From: Pseudomaricurvus sp965656525
GTDB lineage: Bacteria; Pseudomonadota; Gammaproteobacteria; Pseudomonadales; Cellvibrionaceae
Direction: 5' to 3'
Assembly (NCBI GenBank): GCA_965656525.1
Contig: CBFHKY010000022.1
Location: 1 to 51,923 of the forward strand
Length of the DNA stretch: 51,923 nucleotides
In this document: positions 8,066-17,485 of the stretch, piece by piece
Layout: every line of letters starts with the position of its first letter
How positions within the stretch are numbered: position 1 is the first letter of the stretch
Made by a program: the position numbers and the translations under genes
Notes under the pieces: generated by a model
What the model saw: only the letters and a program-made list of their open reading frames with translations
The model's database searches: none
Told to the model about the DNA's origin: nothing

Positions 8066-10354
8066 ATGATCAAGAAAAGGCTAGGCAGTATTTATCAGCA
8101 GAAACCAGTGGGCGTTTTAACGACGACTCTGGCGCTAGTGGCTGGCGGGAGTGCAGCGAATATCGGCATGGTTGCGGTTGCGCAGGCGCAGCAAATCGAA
8201 GAGATTCAGGTGATTGGTGAGAAAATTGGTCGGTCTATTCAGGATACACCCACCAGTGTGGCGGTGATCACACCGGATATGATGGCAGAGCAGCAGATTC
8301 TTAACATGAATGATGTTTTGGATCAGACGCCTAACGTCCATGCCCAGCCCAACTATGGTTTAACCATTCGCGGTATCGATGCTTTTAGCGTCTCCAGCAA
8401 CAGTTACAGTTACCTCGCCAGCGTCTATCAAGATGGCGCTCCGCTGCCTTATCGGGTGATTCAGAAAGGCGGTTTTTCAACGTGGGATGTGAATCAAGTT
8501 GAAGTTTTACGTGGGCCGCAGTCCACTTTGCAAGGTCGCAATGCACTGGCAGGTGCCTTGGTGGTTTCTACACAAAAGCCTCGTCAGGAATGGGATGCGA
8601 AAGCGCGTTTGACCGTGGGTGAAGACGGGTTGTTGGAAAAAGCAGTCGCTTTTGGCGGCCCGTTGATTGAAGACACACTGGCGTTTCGTATCACCGCAGA
8701 AGACACCGAGATGGATGGTTTTAATACCAACACAGTGACCGGTAAGAATTCTGATTACAACGACAATCAATCTTTTCGTGCACAGTTGATGTGGACACCC
8801 ACTGACGAGCTGTCTGTGCGTTTGTCCCACAACAACCTTGATTATGAAACGGGCGTTTTGTTTACCTTGACGCCGCCAGCGGGTGAAAGCCCTTACCATA
8901 ATCGCGTACTGGATTTTAACTCGCCAACTCGTGAGTTCTATGAAGGGGAGATTACCTCTCTGGAAGTGACCTACGAACTGGATAACTGGTCTCTGGTCTC
9001 TATCAGCAGTTACTCGGATATGGATTATGGCTACGAATGGGATGGTGATGCATCTAATACGGGGCCTGATTTGGTGCAGTTAGATGACCGTAACGATGAG
9101 ACCATTGCACAAGAATTTCGAGCTGTATTTAATTTTGAAAAGGTCAAGGGTGTGATTGGTGCCTATTACTCTGATCTTGAATTTCTGGATAAGGCCTACG
9201 GGCAAAGAATGATGGGAATGTCCAATGCAGGCGTTACCCCGCAGGCGCTGAACAGCACTTTTGGTTTGTCAATCCCGGCCGCTCAGTCTTTGTTGAGCCT
9301 TTATGCACCGGCGGACCCTTTTATCTTGGGGGTGAAGAGTGACCAGTATGCCAGGGTCACGACTTATGCGTTGTTTTCAGACGTTACCTGGTCGGTCACC
9401 GATAAGTTCGATCTCATCGCGGGGGTTCGTTACGATGTGGAGAGGCAGGAAAACGGCGCTGATTCACTTTATGAACTGGATAATGCCGATGCCTTGCCCA
9501 ATCCTCAGAACTATAGCGCGCCATTATCTGTCTATATCGACACATTAAACAATTATCTGGAGTCACTGGTGCAGTCGGCATCCGGTGTTACTCCGGTGAT
9601 GGATGAGAGCTTTGAAGAGTTGCTGCCTAAGTTGGGCGTGAGCTATCACTGGACCGATAACCTGACGACCAGTTTTATTGTACAAAAGGGTTATCGCTCT
9701 GGTGGTGTGTCGCGAAATATTGCCCAAAATAAAGTGTATACCTACGACCCCGAATATTTGACCAACTACGAATTGTCCATGCGCTCTACTTGGCTCGACA
9801 ATGCTCTCGTGGTGAATGCCAATATGTATTTTGGGGACTGGGAAGACCAACAAATGGATGTCAGTTTGAGTTCTGCTCAGTTTGATACCGAAGTGCGTAA
9901 CGTCGGTAAATCGCAAGTGAAGGGGGCCGAGCTGGATGTACGCTATCACGTTAACGAATCTCTGGTGGTGTATTCTGGCCTAGGCTATGCCGATACCGAA
10001 TTTGTAGACTTTGATGCCGGTACTAAGAATTACTCGGGGCAGCCTTTCCCTAATGCTCCAGAGTGGACCGCCAATGTCGGGGCGACTTATCAGACGGCTC
10101 GGGGATACTTTGCCAATGTGAATGCCAACTACGCGGATGACTCTATAGCCAGAGCGGGGCAAATAGAGAATCAAAATGATGCTCGTACGGTGGTGAATAC
10201 CAAAATCGGCTATCAAACCGAGCGCTACGGTATTTATCTGGTGGGCACCAATATTTTTGATGAGGCGTACATCAGTCGCGCCGATAATGGTGATGGTACT
10301 CAGGTGTATGGCAGTCCTCGCCAGTGGTCTGTTTCAATGGAAGCCAGTTTTTAA
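8066..10354 (+). CDS. TonB-dependent outer-membrane receptor, probable ferric siderophore
   Basis: 762 residues. An N-terminal signal peptide ends near AQAQ (about residue 43), followed by a TonB box-like EEIQVIGE. A plug domain follows, with the characteristic VEVLRGPQSTLQGRNALAGALVV region at about 146-168. A long beta-barrel ends in Phe (EASF), as expected for Bam-inserted proteins. It imports a large ligand across the outer membrane using TonB energy. The ligand is probably an iron chelate, because the divergent operon encodes a PepSY reductase-type protein and a Fur-like box lies between them; the exact ligand cannot be read from sequence. GGGGGT at 8055-8060 is the likely ribosome site for the ATG at 8066. 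Confidence 0.93.
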   Translation: MIKKRLGSIYQQKPVGVLTTTLALVAGGSAANIGMVAVAQAQQIEEIQVIGEKIGRSIQDTPTSVAVITPDMMAEQQILNMNDVLDQTPNVHAQPNYGLTIRGIDAFSVSSNSYSYLASVYQDGAPLPYRVIQKGGFSTWDVNQVEVLRGPQSTLQGRNALAGALVVSTQKPRQEWDAKARLTVGEDGLLEKAVAFGGPLIEDTLAFRITAEDTEMDGFNTNTVTGKNSDYNDNQSFRAQLMWTPTDELSVRLSHNNLDYETGVLFTLTPPAGESPYHNRVLDFNSPTREFYEGEITSLEVTYELDNWSLVSISSYSDMDYGYEWDGDASNTGPDLVQLDDRNDETIAQEFRAVFNFEKVKGVIGAYYSDLEFLDKAYGQRMMGMSNAGVTPQALNSTFGLSIPAAQSLLSLYAPADPFILGVKSDQYARVTTYALFSDVTWSVTDKFDLIAGVRYDVERQENGADSLYELDNADALPNPQNYSAPLSVYIDTLNNYLESLVQSASGVTPVMDESFEELLPKLGVSYHWTDNLTTSFIVQKGYRSGGVSRNIAQNKVYTYDPEYLTNYELSMRSTWLDNALVVNANMYFGDWEDQQMDVSLSSAQFDTEVRNVGKSQVKGAELDVRYHVNESLVVYSGLGYADTEFVDFDAGTKNYSGQPFPNAPEWTANVGATYQTARGYFANVNANYADDSIARAGQIENQNDARTVVNTKIGYQTERYGIYLVGTNIFDEAYISRADNGDGTQVYGSPRQWSVSMEASF

Positions 10355-10401
10355 GTATAAGTGTGCATCCAGTCAGCTGGTCTGGTGAAAAAAGGAGCCC
10401 A

Positions 10402-10515
10402 GTGACGATGGATACCCTGTTAGACGGGCTTGAATGCAGTTTGGACAAGCCCTTTCTCTCCAATCACATCGCATCACCTTCACACTTCAAGCGGCAAGGT
10501 GGCCTTACCGCTTGA
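10402..10515 (+). CDS. Possible 35-37-residue leader ORF upstream of a TonB receptor
   Basis: A short frame starts at GTG 10402 or ATG 10408 and ends at TGA 10513-10515. AAAGGAG at 10391-10397, one of the better Shine-Dalgarno matches in the window, is four or ten bases upstream respectively. The peptide is mixed in composition (DTLLDGLECSLDKPF near the start, HFKRQGG near the end) and matches no family I recognise. A 25-base hairpin (10489-10513) covers its last codons and touches the stop codon, an arrangement seen in translated leaders. The short length means chance cannot be excluded. Confidence 0.35.
   Translation: MTMDTLLDGLECSLDKPFLSNHIASPSHFKRQGGLTA
10489..10513 (+). repeat. Inverted repeat overlapping the end of the small leader ORF
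   Basis: AAGCGG-c-AAGG-tgg-CCTT-a-CCGCTT folds into a strong stem with a three-base loop and a C/A mismatch. No T-run follows on either strand, so it is not a classical intrinsic terminator. It lies in the 298-base gap between the two TonB receptors and ends 139 bases before the second one. Confidence 0.55.
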
Positions 10516-10652
10516 CCATAAGGTAGTCAGGCGGTAGAGTCGCGGCGCTGTTGCCGTCGTGAAGTCCATGAAACCTCTCGTCGTGTGGGTTCGCTCACCA
10601 GAAAGAAGTCGAACTGGCAACTCATTCCTAGATGTATAAGAGATGAGATACC

Positions 10653-13037
10653 ATGAAAAAAAATAGCTTCCAGCCGAAAATTGCTGCAGCACAATTGCTG
10701 ATGTTTGCTGCCATGCCAATGGCTGCTCCTACCATTGCACAAGAGAGCAGTGCCTTCCTTCTTGAAGAGGTCGTTGTAACGGCTCGTCGTAAGGATGAAA
10801 GCCTACAAGACGTTCCGCAAACTGTAAACGCCATTGGTTCTGACACCTTTGAAAGCTTGAACATTCTAGATTTCGAAGACATGGAATCAGTGGTTCCAGG
10901 TGTTAGCTTAGACAGCAGTTCTAACGGTTTTAGTACTCAAGCCAGCATGCGTGGCGTGGACTTTAGCGTCGAATCAGGTGTTGCTCCTGCGGTTGAGTTT
11001 TATCTTAATGATGCTCCCGTAGAATCCAATCAAATCTTTACCCAGGTCTTTGATGTTGGTCAGGTAGAAGTACTGAGTGGTCCACAGGGCACTCTGCGGG
11101 GGCGTTCTGCTCCGTCTGGTGCTATTACCGTGAAAACACGCGAAGCCAATCTTTATGAGGTTGGGGGGTATTTGAGCACGTCACAAAACAACAAAGGTGG
11201 CTCCAACTATCAAGGTGCGATCAATCTGCCGATCATCCAAGATAAGTTGGCTGTACGTGTCGCAGCCGTATTTGATGAAAATGAAGTGGATGGCGTAGAC
11301 AGCTATTTCCACAATGAAACTCCGGATTCTGATGTCGACGGTGCTCGTATCACGATAGGTTTTGCACCCACCGATACCTTCGATGGCCAGTTAATGCATC
11401 AGCGTATCAACAAAGATCTGGTTTCTTTTTATCATCAAGCTGGTGAGAACACGACTATTGGGCACCTGTCAGCATTAGGAAAAACCGATGTTGACGACCG
11501 TAAATCCCTTGGCGCTTCACCCAACTATGTTGAAAATGAGCTGGAAGTCACCACTCTAAATCTGAACTGGGCAGTGGGTGATCATCAGGTTAACTATGTC
11601 GGTCAATACAGTAAATTCCTTAACCTGTCTAACTCGCCTTACGATCAAGCCAATCAGGTCTTGAGCTCTAATGGGGGCTCATTAACGATACAAGGTGTTG
11701 GCACTCTGAATAATTATGATGAGTGGTATCAGGATCTGAGCATTGATCAGCAGCAAGAATCTCATGAACTTCGTATTTCTCTGGAAGAACCGATTGGAGG
11801 CATTTTTACCTACACAGCGGGTATTTTCTATCAAGAGAAAAACGGTAAAAATAATCTGAATTCAAACACTATTGTCAGTGCTGATTTAAGCCCTGGGTTT
11901 GCCAGCTTCAATCCAAGCGCAACAGGTGGTGCATGGATTCTGACCAACGAAATTTACCGTCCATCTGAAACTGATGAATTGTCTGTGTTTGCCAACGGTA
12001 CTGTGTTTCTGACTGATTATACTGAGCTGTCTGTAGGGGCTCGTCATATTCACAGCCATAACTGGAATGAAACGGTTATTGCCGGTAACTCTATCAGTGA
12101 AATCAAAGGCGAAGATGATGAAGTGATCTGGAACGTATCACTGTCTCATCGCATCAATGAAGATTTGATGGTTTACAGTAACGTCGGTACTGCTGTTCGT
12201 CCTGGCCCTGTTGGTGCTCTGGGTGTTAATTCATTGGCGAACCCTGATGACAATATGCTGCGTGTAATTGCGGATCGCGATAATGAGCGTTCTACGTCTT
12301 ATGAAATCGGTTTCAAAGCTGACTTTATGGAAGGTCGTGGTCGTTTGAATGCGGCTTATTACTTCCAGGATTTCGAAGGTTATATCTATTACTCGCCACA
12401 AACTCAGTACTTTGGTACAAACGGTATCGAGAACTTCAGTTTTACTTCTAACGTTGATGCAGAGGTTCAAGGTATCGATCTGGATGTCACGTTTCAGCTC
12501 CAAGAAACCTGGAATGTCTCTGGTGTCTTGAGCTGGACCGACAGCCAACTGAAAGGCGACGTACCTTGTAACGATGGCAACCTGGATGGTAGCCCAGACC
12601 GTGTTGACCCCAGTGTCAGCGGAAGCTTAAACGCCGGTAATCAGGTTGCTTTCTGTAACTCCAGCGATTCTGCCAGTAGCGCCCCAGATTGGACAGCCTC
12701 TGTTCGCTCTGAGTACTTTACTGAGATGGCTGGTATGGAAGCGTATCTTCGAGGTATCTACTCTTACTTCCCAGAAAACGACAACAAGCAACGTTATAGC
12801 ACTGTCGATAATTACGGTTTGTTGAATGTTTATGTCGGTCTGCGTGATTTTGCTGGCAACTGGGATGTTCAGGTGTTTGCCAAAAACATCACTGGCGAAG
12901 AAGAGACTCTGAGCTATGACGATTTGCAAGTATTGGAAGGCGGTACTCTGAGCAACTACTTGGGTGAATCTGGTTACTATGAGACCAGCATGACGCCTCG
13001 TCGTGAATTGGGTGTAAGCCTGCGTTACAACTTCTAA
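10653..13037 (+). CDS. Second TonB-dependent outer-membrane receptor
   Basis: 794 residues. The signal peptide ends near PTIAQ (about residue 30), followed by a TonB box-like EEVVVTARR and a plug with VEVLSGPQGTLRGRSAPSGAI around 136-156. The beta-barrel closes with SLRYNF and a terminal Phe. The plug/barrel style (VVVTARRKDESLQDVP) is that of the broad iron-complex receptor group, which includes many uptake systems of unknown ligand, so iron is not certain. Start ATG 10653 has GAGATGAGA just upstream. It may be read with the first receptor gene or from its own promoter in the 298-base gap; a strong terminator follows at once, so it ends the transcript. Confidence 0.92.
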   Translation: MKKNSFQPKIAAAQLLMFAAMPMAAPTIAQESSAFLLEEVVVTARRKDESLQDVPQTVNAIGSDTFESLNILDFEDMESVVPGVSLDSSSNGFSTQASMRGVDFSVESGVAPAVEFYLNDAPVESNQIFTQVFDVGQVEVLSGPQGTLRGRSAPSGAITVKTREANLYEVGGYLSTSQNNKGGSNYQGAINLPIIQDKLAVRVAAVFDENEVDGVDSYFHNETPDSDVDGARITIGFAPTDTFDGQLMHQRINKDLVSFYHQAGENTTIGHLSALGKTDVDDRKSLGASPNYVENELEVTTLNLNWAVGDHQVNYVGQYSKFLNLSNSPYDQANQVLSSNGGSLTIQGVGTLNNYDEWYQDLSIDQQQESHELRISLEEPIGGIFTYTAGIFYQEKNGKNNLNSNTIVSADLSPGFASFNPSATGGAWILTNEIYRPSETDELSVFANGTVFLTDYTELSVGARHIHSHNWNETVIAGNSISEIKGEDDEVIWNVSLSHRINEDLMVYSNVGTAVRPGPVGALGVNSLANPDDNMLRVIADRDNERSTSYEIGFKADFMEGRGRLNAAYYFQDFEGYIYYSPQTQYFGTNGIENFSFTSNVDAEVQGIDLDVTFQLQETWNVSGVLSWTDSQLKGDVPCNDGNLDGSPDRVDPSVSGSLNAGNQVAFCNSSDSASSAPDWTASVRSEYFTEMAGMEAYLRGIYSYFPENDNKQRYSTVDNYGLLNVYVGLRDFAGNWDVQVFAKNITGEEETLSYDDLQVLEGGTLSNYLGESGYYETSMTPRRELGVSLRYNF

Positions 13038-13058
13038 GCGAAGTATCTAGAAATACCT

Positions 13059-13095
13059 AACACTGGGTGTGGCGAAAGCCACTCCAGTGTTTTTT
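13059..13095 (+). terminator. Intrinsic terminator after the second TonB receptor
   Basis: AACACTGG-gt-GTGGC-gaaa-GCCAC-t-CCAGTGTT forms a two-part stem with a GAAA tetraloop, followed by T residues to 13095. It starts 21 bases after the receptor stop codon. Confidence 0.88.
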
Positions 13096-13157
13096 AGTTC
13101 CCAGTCTTTTATCTAACAGTTCCTAAATAAGCTTAATCGGCTAATTAATCTAGTCGG

Positions 13158-15134
13158 TCAATTAGCTTGGCTGTCGGAATCCTCTAATTCAGCTTGTAGT
13201 GTGAAGTTGATTCGCTTTTTATCCATATCCACACGATCGAGTTTCACCGTAACCGTTTGGTTTAAAGCAAAGCGTTGATCTTCTTTTGTCATTGTCATGC
13301 GGTCAGGGTCAAACTTGAAGGCTTTTGGGTTGAGCTTGGCGAAACCCACAATCCCCCAGTTCAGAAGTTGTACAGAGATTCCTTGTGACGTGACTCGGGT
13401 TACGCGAGCGCTAAAGGTTTCGTCTTTGTGTTTTTGCATAAACAAACAGTGCAGCCACTGCTCTAAGTCACGGCTCGCTTGGCGAGCCGTATTAATGGAC
13501 TTTTGCAAAGCTTGTAGCTGATCAGTGTCTAGAGTGGTGCTTTGTTTTTGTTGCACAATGGCTTTCAGTGCACGGTGGTTGAAAAGGTCTTGATAACGAC
13601 GAATAGGGGAGGTAACCGTGGCATAGTGTTGCATGCCCAAACCCATGTGTGGCAACGCTTCTTGTGACACCACGCCAGCTTGTAACATTAAACGCAGTGC
13701 CGCGAGTTGAGTCTCGCCATGGGGTGATTCTTGTAACTGCTGCATCAAGCTACGGTAGCCCGCAAGCGAGGTCAGGTCCAATTCGGCCAGCTCAGGGAAA
13801 TCTGCTTTGATTACAGCTTGAATATTTTCCAGCCGTTCAGGCCGGAACCCCAAATGCGTAGAAAAAATACCGCTGTTAGTGTGTTGTGCAAACAGTTCTC
13901 CCGCGCTTCGGTTGGTGGCTAACATGGCCTCTTCAACGATTTGCTGCGCCTGATTACGGCCTTCACGACGAATGTCAGCAATGTGACCTCGCTCGTTCAG
14001 CTGCAGGTAGTAATCATCGCGTTCTTCCATCAATAGCATATGACGACGTCGGTACTGATTCAGTGCCTTACTGCATGCAGCTAAGGTTTGCAGCAGTTTG
14101 TGGCAGCCAGAGTCTATAGAATCGCTGTGTCCGGTTTCCAAAAACTCAGCCACACCCACGTAAGTCAGTTTGTGATGAGAGCGGATGACACCAAATTCAA
14201 ATTGGCTACTTTCAATTTCACCTTCTGCATTAATGATCAGGTGACACAATAGGGCCGGTCTATCTTCACCCGGTACCAATGAATACACCCGATGGGACAG
14301 TTCCTGTGGCAGCATGCTGATGGCTTTACCAGGCAGATAAGCTGTATTGGCGCGTGCTTGAGCGACGCGATCTAGGGGAGAGTTTTCTGCCAAGCTGGAA
14401 CTCGGATCAGCGATGGCCACGCTCAGCTTCCAGCCAGATTCGTGTGTCTCGATAGACAGCGCATCATCCATATCTTGTGTGGCGGCCGAGTCAATGGTCA
14501 CAAATAGCTGTTCTTGCAGCTTATGGCGAGAGTCAAAATCCGGCAGTTGTTCAAGACTCAGCTGTTTGATCGCATCCACTTGTTGCAGGTGATTTTTACC
14601 CCAACTGGTTTTTAAACCGTGCTGGTAGCAGGTCACCTTGTGCTCAATGCCGTTGTCTTCCGGCTTGCCTAATACCTCGGTCACCTTTGCTTGCGGTTTA
14701 CTGTCTTCAAAGGGGTGACGTATCAAACGACACAGTAGGTAATCCCCTTCTTTGGCTTTGCCTCGAGCTTTAGGAGGCAAGAACACCCAGCGTTTTAGTT
14801 GAGGCATGTCCACCGAAACAAAGTGACCTTTGCCACGCACAATGTATTGCCCCACTACATTTTTTTGTATGGAGGACAGCAGTTTATCCAAAGAGCCTTG
14901 CAGTTTTCGTTCTTCGGTTGCATCCGTCTTCTCGGCCACGCTGATTTCGACTCGATCACCGGGAAGCACGCGGGACATTTCTTCTGGTGGCAGGAAAATC
15001 TCTCTGCCGTCATCCAAGTTTACAAAGCCGTAACGACCTTGACTGCCACGAACGGTTCCAGCAATCAGGTTTTTATCGGAGCGAATGTCTTGTTTCAGCT
15101 GCGTCAGCTGAGAGAGGGTGTTGGCATCAAACAT
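13158..15134 (-). CDS. rnb: Exoribonuclease II (RNase II family)
   Basis: 658 residues from the ATG at 15134; E. coli RNase II has 644. The opening MFDANTLSQLTQLKQ matches the family start, so the TTG 15 codons upstream is rejected. Order: N-terminal cold-shock domains, the RNB catalytic domain with the motif IDSAATQDMDDA (Asp215, Asp221, Asp223, Asp224 equivalent to the four catalytic aspartates of E. coli RNase II), and a C-terminal S1 domain ending in NFTLQAE. The enzyme degrades RNA 3'-to-5' in the cytoplasm. It is smaller than RNase R and lacks that enzyme's lysine-rich tail. It is transcribed divergently from the channel/OmpA gene set. Confidence 0.92.
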   Translation of the reverse strand: MFDANTLSQLTQLKQDIRSDKNLIAGTVRGSQGRYGFVNLDDGREIFLPPEEMSRVLPGDRVEISVAEKTDATEERKLQGSLDKLLSSIQKNVVGQYIVRGKGHFVSVDMPQLKRWVFLPPKARGKAKEGDYLLCRLIRHPFEDSKPQAKVTEVLGKPEDNGIEHKVTCYQHGLKTSWGKNHLQQVDAIKQLSLEQLPDFDSRHKLQEQLFVTIDSAATQDMDDALSIETHESGWKLSVAIADPSSSLAENSPLDRVAQARANTAYLPGKAISMLPQELSHRVYSLVPGEDRPALLCHLIINAEGEIESSQFEFGVIRSHHKLTYVGVAEFLETGHSDSIDSGCHKLLQTLAACSKALNQYRRRHMLLMEERDDYYLQLNERGHIADIRREGRNQAQQIVEEAMLATNRSAGELFAQHTNSGIFSTHLGFRPERLENIQAVIKADFPELAELDLTSLAGYRSLMQQLQESPHGETQLAALRLMLQAGVVSQEALPHMGLGMQHYATVTSPIRRYQDLFNHRALKAIVQQKQSTTLDTDQLQALQKSINTARQASRDLEQWLHCLFMQKHKDETFSARVTRVTSQGISVQLLNWGIVGFAKLNPKAFKFDPDRMTMTKEDQRFALNQTVTVKLDRVDMDKKRINFTLQAELEDSDSQAN

Positions 15135-15310
15135 GAGGAGGTAAAGGATTCCGAAGGTCAGAAAGCAAGCCCGCGACAATATGCGCAGGCCTAAAGAAAG
15201 ACAATGATACCAAAAACCACCTAGAGAGAAAGCGACAGAGGCAAAACAGGTTGTTTAATCTTGCTTGATAACGTCAAAAAATGATCACTTGGTCTACACT
15301 TTTAAGGGTA

Positions 15311-15340
15311 TTGGTAAACCGTTTTATCTCACACTCTATT
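15311..15340 (+). promoter_or_regulatory. Possible promoter of the ZorAB-like gene set
   Basis: TTGGTA (15311-15316), an 18-base spacer and TCTATT (15335-15340) resemble a sigma-70 promoter of modest quality. It would leave a very short leader before the ATG at 15358, and would exclude the upstream TTG at 15265 as the start. Confidence 0.3.
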
Positions 15341-15357
15341 TAGCAAAATGGACGATT

Positions 15358-16770
15358 ATGGACCTTATTACAGGGTTACCCGTTGTTAGTTTCGTGCTGT
15401 TGATTGCGATTTTGATTATGACCATTTGGTTTGCGGGGCCAGGTTATAACAGTCACAGTGCGTCACATTCACCAACGATCCTCACCAGTACGGGGATTCT
15501 GGGCACATTTCTGGGGGTTGCTCTTGGGCTGACAACGTTTGATACGGCGAACCTGCAAGCAGGTGTGCCTACGTTGATCGAAGGCTTAAAGACGGCGTTT
15601 TGGACATCTATCGCTGGTCTGCTGGGAGCGTTGGTCGTAAAGTTTCGCCACATGACAGCCGTCGTACGGCAGAAGCAAGTAGAAGAGCAATACCGTGCCG
15701 CAACGGTGACCGATTTAGCAAACCTGCTCGGGGATATTCGTGATTCTCTTTCGGATGTGAAAGCAGGAGGGTTGCGTGCATCACTGGAAAACATGCATCA
15801 ACAGCATGGGGATCAACTGCAAGGTCTGAAACACAGCTTGGCAGATTATCAAGACCAGATGGTTGAGGCCAACACGCGCTCTTTTATCAGCGCCATAGAA
15901 TCTGTCATGCAAGATTTTAATACTCAAATCAATACCCAGTATGGCGATAATTTTCGGCAGCTCAACGAAGCGGTTGGGCAAATGCTGCAGTGGCAAGACA
16001 ATTACAAAACTGAGCTCGAAGAACTACTGCAGACTCAGCGCTCAAATGGGGATCTGTTGGACAAAGCCAGTAATGCCTATGAAAAAATGGTCCGCCATTC
16101 CGAGATATTCAATCAAGTATCGAGTTCGCTGGGCAAGATGCTGGATGTACTGCAACAGCAGGCCGAGGGCATGGATCAGTATATTGACCAGTTGGCAAAA
16201 GTGGCCGCACAAGCCTCTCAAGATTTACCTGCTTTAGAGAACCGGGTGTACGCTTTGACGGAAGGGCTGGCTGCCAGTATTCAAGAGAGTCAACAACAGG
16301 TTGGTGACACCGTGACAGCGGCAGCACAATCGCTGCGCGATACATCGCTGCAGGTTAATGAACACCTTTCCCACGTGATGCGGCAGCAGCAAGATGGTTT
16401 GAGTGAGCAGGTGGAGCGCATGGTCACGCGCACCGAAAATCAAATTACTCGTCTTGATGAGGCGATGGAAGAAGAGCTGACTAAAGCGTTAAAAACCTTT
16501 GGCTATCAGATGACTTCTTTATCAGAAAAGTTTGTCAGCGATTATGCCCCACTGACCGAAAGATTAAAAGATGTCTTGAATGTTGCGGCCACGTTGTCTG
16601 GTGGGACGACCCCAAACGCCTCCTCCGGTGAGGGAGCGTTACAGCCACCCAATAAGACATCGTCAAGACAGTCTTTAACTCGAGAGAATCCATCAAGTTC
16701 ATCAGAATCTCAAGAACCAAAGACCAAAGCCAGACGTGGTCAAGGAGGTGGGCATGTCAGAGCGTCTTGA
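15358..16770 (+). CDS. MotA/TolQ/ExbB-type proton channel with long coiled-coil tail, ZorA-like
   Basis: 470 residues from the ATG at 15358; an in-frame TTG at 15265 would add 31 residues that look unlike the family start. Hydrophobic segments lie at about 8-27, 42-60 and 78-97. The segment STGILGTFLGVALGL and the later GLKTAFWTSIAGLLGAL are the channel signature shared with ZorA, MotA and ExbB. From about residue 100 to 440 the protein is a Gln/Glu-rich, heptad-like coiled coil, then a polar low-complexity end. In Zorya, ZorA forms an ion-driven motor with ZorB and its tail reaches deep into the cytoplasm; here the same role is inferred from shape. Its last 17 bases overlap the next gene, so the two are coupled. 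No ZorC, ZorD or ZorE is nearby, so calling it a defence gene would go beyond the evidence. Confidence 0.83.
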   Translation: MDLITGLPVVSFVLLIAILIMTIWFAGPGYNSHSASHSPTILTSTGILGTFLGVALGLTTFDTANLQAGVPTLIEGLKTAFWTSIAGLLGALVVKFRHMTAVVRQKQVEEQYRAATVTDLANLLGDIRDSLSDVKAGGLRASLENMHQQHGDQLQGLKHSLADYQDQMVEANTRSFISAIESVMQDFNTQINTQYGDNFRQLNEAVGQMLQWQDNYKTELEELLQTQRSNGDLLDKASNAYEKMVRHSEIFNQVSSSLGKMLDVLQQQAEGMDQYIDQLAKVAAQASQDLPALENRVYALTEGLAASIQESQQQVGDTVTAAAQSLRDTSLQVNEHLSHVMRQQQDGLSEQVERMVTRTENQITRLDEAMEEELTKALKTFGYQMTSLSEKFVSDYAPLTERLKDVLNVAATLSGGTTPNASSGEGALQPPNKTSSRQSLTRENPSSSSESQEPKTKARRGQGGGHVRAS

Positions 16771-17467
16771 ATATCGGTCCAGTAATGAGGCCGAGCATGA
16801 AGAGCACTGGGTCGCCGTCAGTGATTTGATGGGTGGCTTGATGATGGTGTTCTTGCTGATCTCTGTGGTTTATCTTGTTCAGCTTGAAATTCAAACCCGC
16901 AAAATCAAAGACGTTGTGTATTTATACGAGCGTTTGCGCACCCAATTGTATGAGGATTTGCATACCGAGTTTGCGCCCGACTTAGACCGGTGGGGTGCTG
17001 AAATCAATCGCGATTTAAGCCTGCGGTTTTACAACACCGAAGTGCTATTCGCGCATGGGTCGGATCAGATTAAACCGGCCTTTCGCGATATTTTGGACGA
17101 CTTTTTCCCGCGCTATGTGGGCATTATTATGTCGGATAAATACCGCGAAGATATTCTCGAAGTGCGTATTGAAGGGCACACCTCAAGTGATTGGGGCTCG
17201 GCGCACGATACCGATGTGGCGTATATCAAAAATATGGCTTTGTCACAGGCACGCACTCGCACCACGTTGGCGTATTTATTGGATTTACCGCCTTTATCTG
17301 ATGATAAAGCGTGGCTAAAAAAGCATTTAACCGCTAACGGACTCTCTTCTTCCAAGGTGGTGTTTGAAGATTCCGGGGAAGAAGATGGAATACGCTCGCG
17401 GCGTGTGGAGTTTCGGCTGAGAACGGACGCTGAATCTCGCATTGCCAGTATTCTGAACGTGTTGTGA
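16754..17467 (+). CDS. MotB/OmpA-family motor partner, ZorB-like
   Basis: 237 residues from the ATG at 16754, which has a near-perfect AAGGAGGTG at 16742-16750; an in-frame start six codons earlier is much weaker. One membrane helix spans about 22-42 and is preceded by WVAVSDLM: Asp24 sits where MotB and ZorB carry their ion-binding aspartate. The C-terminal OmpA-like peptidoglycan-binding domain shows RIEGHTSSDWG (138-148), NMALSQARTRT (160-170) and the closing RSRRVEFRL (215-223). It would anchor the channel complex to the cell wall and complete the ion path. The 17-base overlap with the channel gene implies a fixed subunit ratio through translational coupling. OmpA-type domains also occur in flagellar stators, but no flagellar gene is nearby. 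Confidence 0.86.
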   Translation: MSERLEYRSSNEAEHEEHWVAVSDLMGGLMMVFLLISVVYLVQLEIQTRKIKDVVYLYERLRTQLYEDLHTEFAPDLDRWGAEINRDLSLRFYNTEVLFAHGSDQIKPAFRDILDDFFPRYVGIIMSDKYREDILEVRIEGHTSSDWGSAHDTDVAYIKNMALSQARTRTTLAYLLDLPPLSDDKAWLKKHLTANGLSSSKVVFEDSGEEDGIRSRRVEFRLRTDAESRIASILNVL

Positions 17468-17485
17468 CTCGAATCGAACCACGGA

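Noticed and set aside
15265..15357. 31-codon N-terminal extension of the ZorA-like protein from a TTG
   Set aside because: No ribosome site, and the residues are unlike the start of the family; the ATG at 15358 begins just before the first membrane helix.
15358..17467. Flagellar MotA/MotB or ExbB/TolR identity for the channel pair
   Set aside because: The long coiled-coil tail and the GLKTAFWTSIAGL segment fit ZorA better, and no flagellar, TonB or Tol genes are adjacent.
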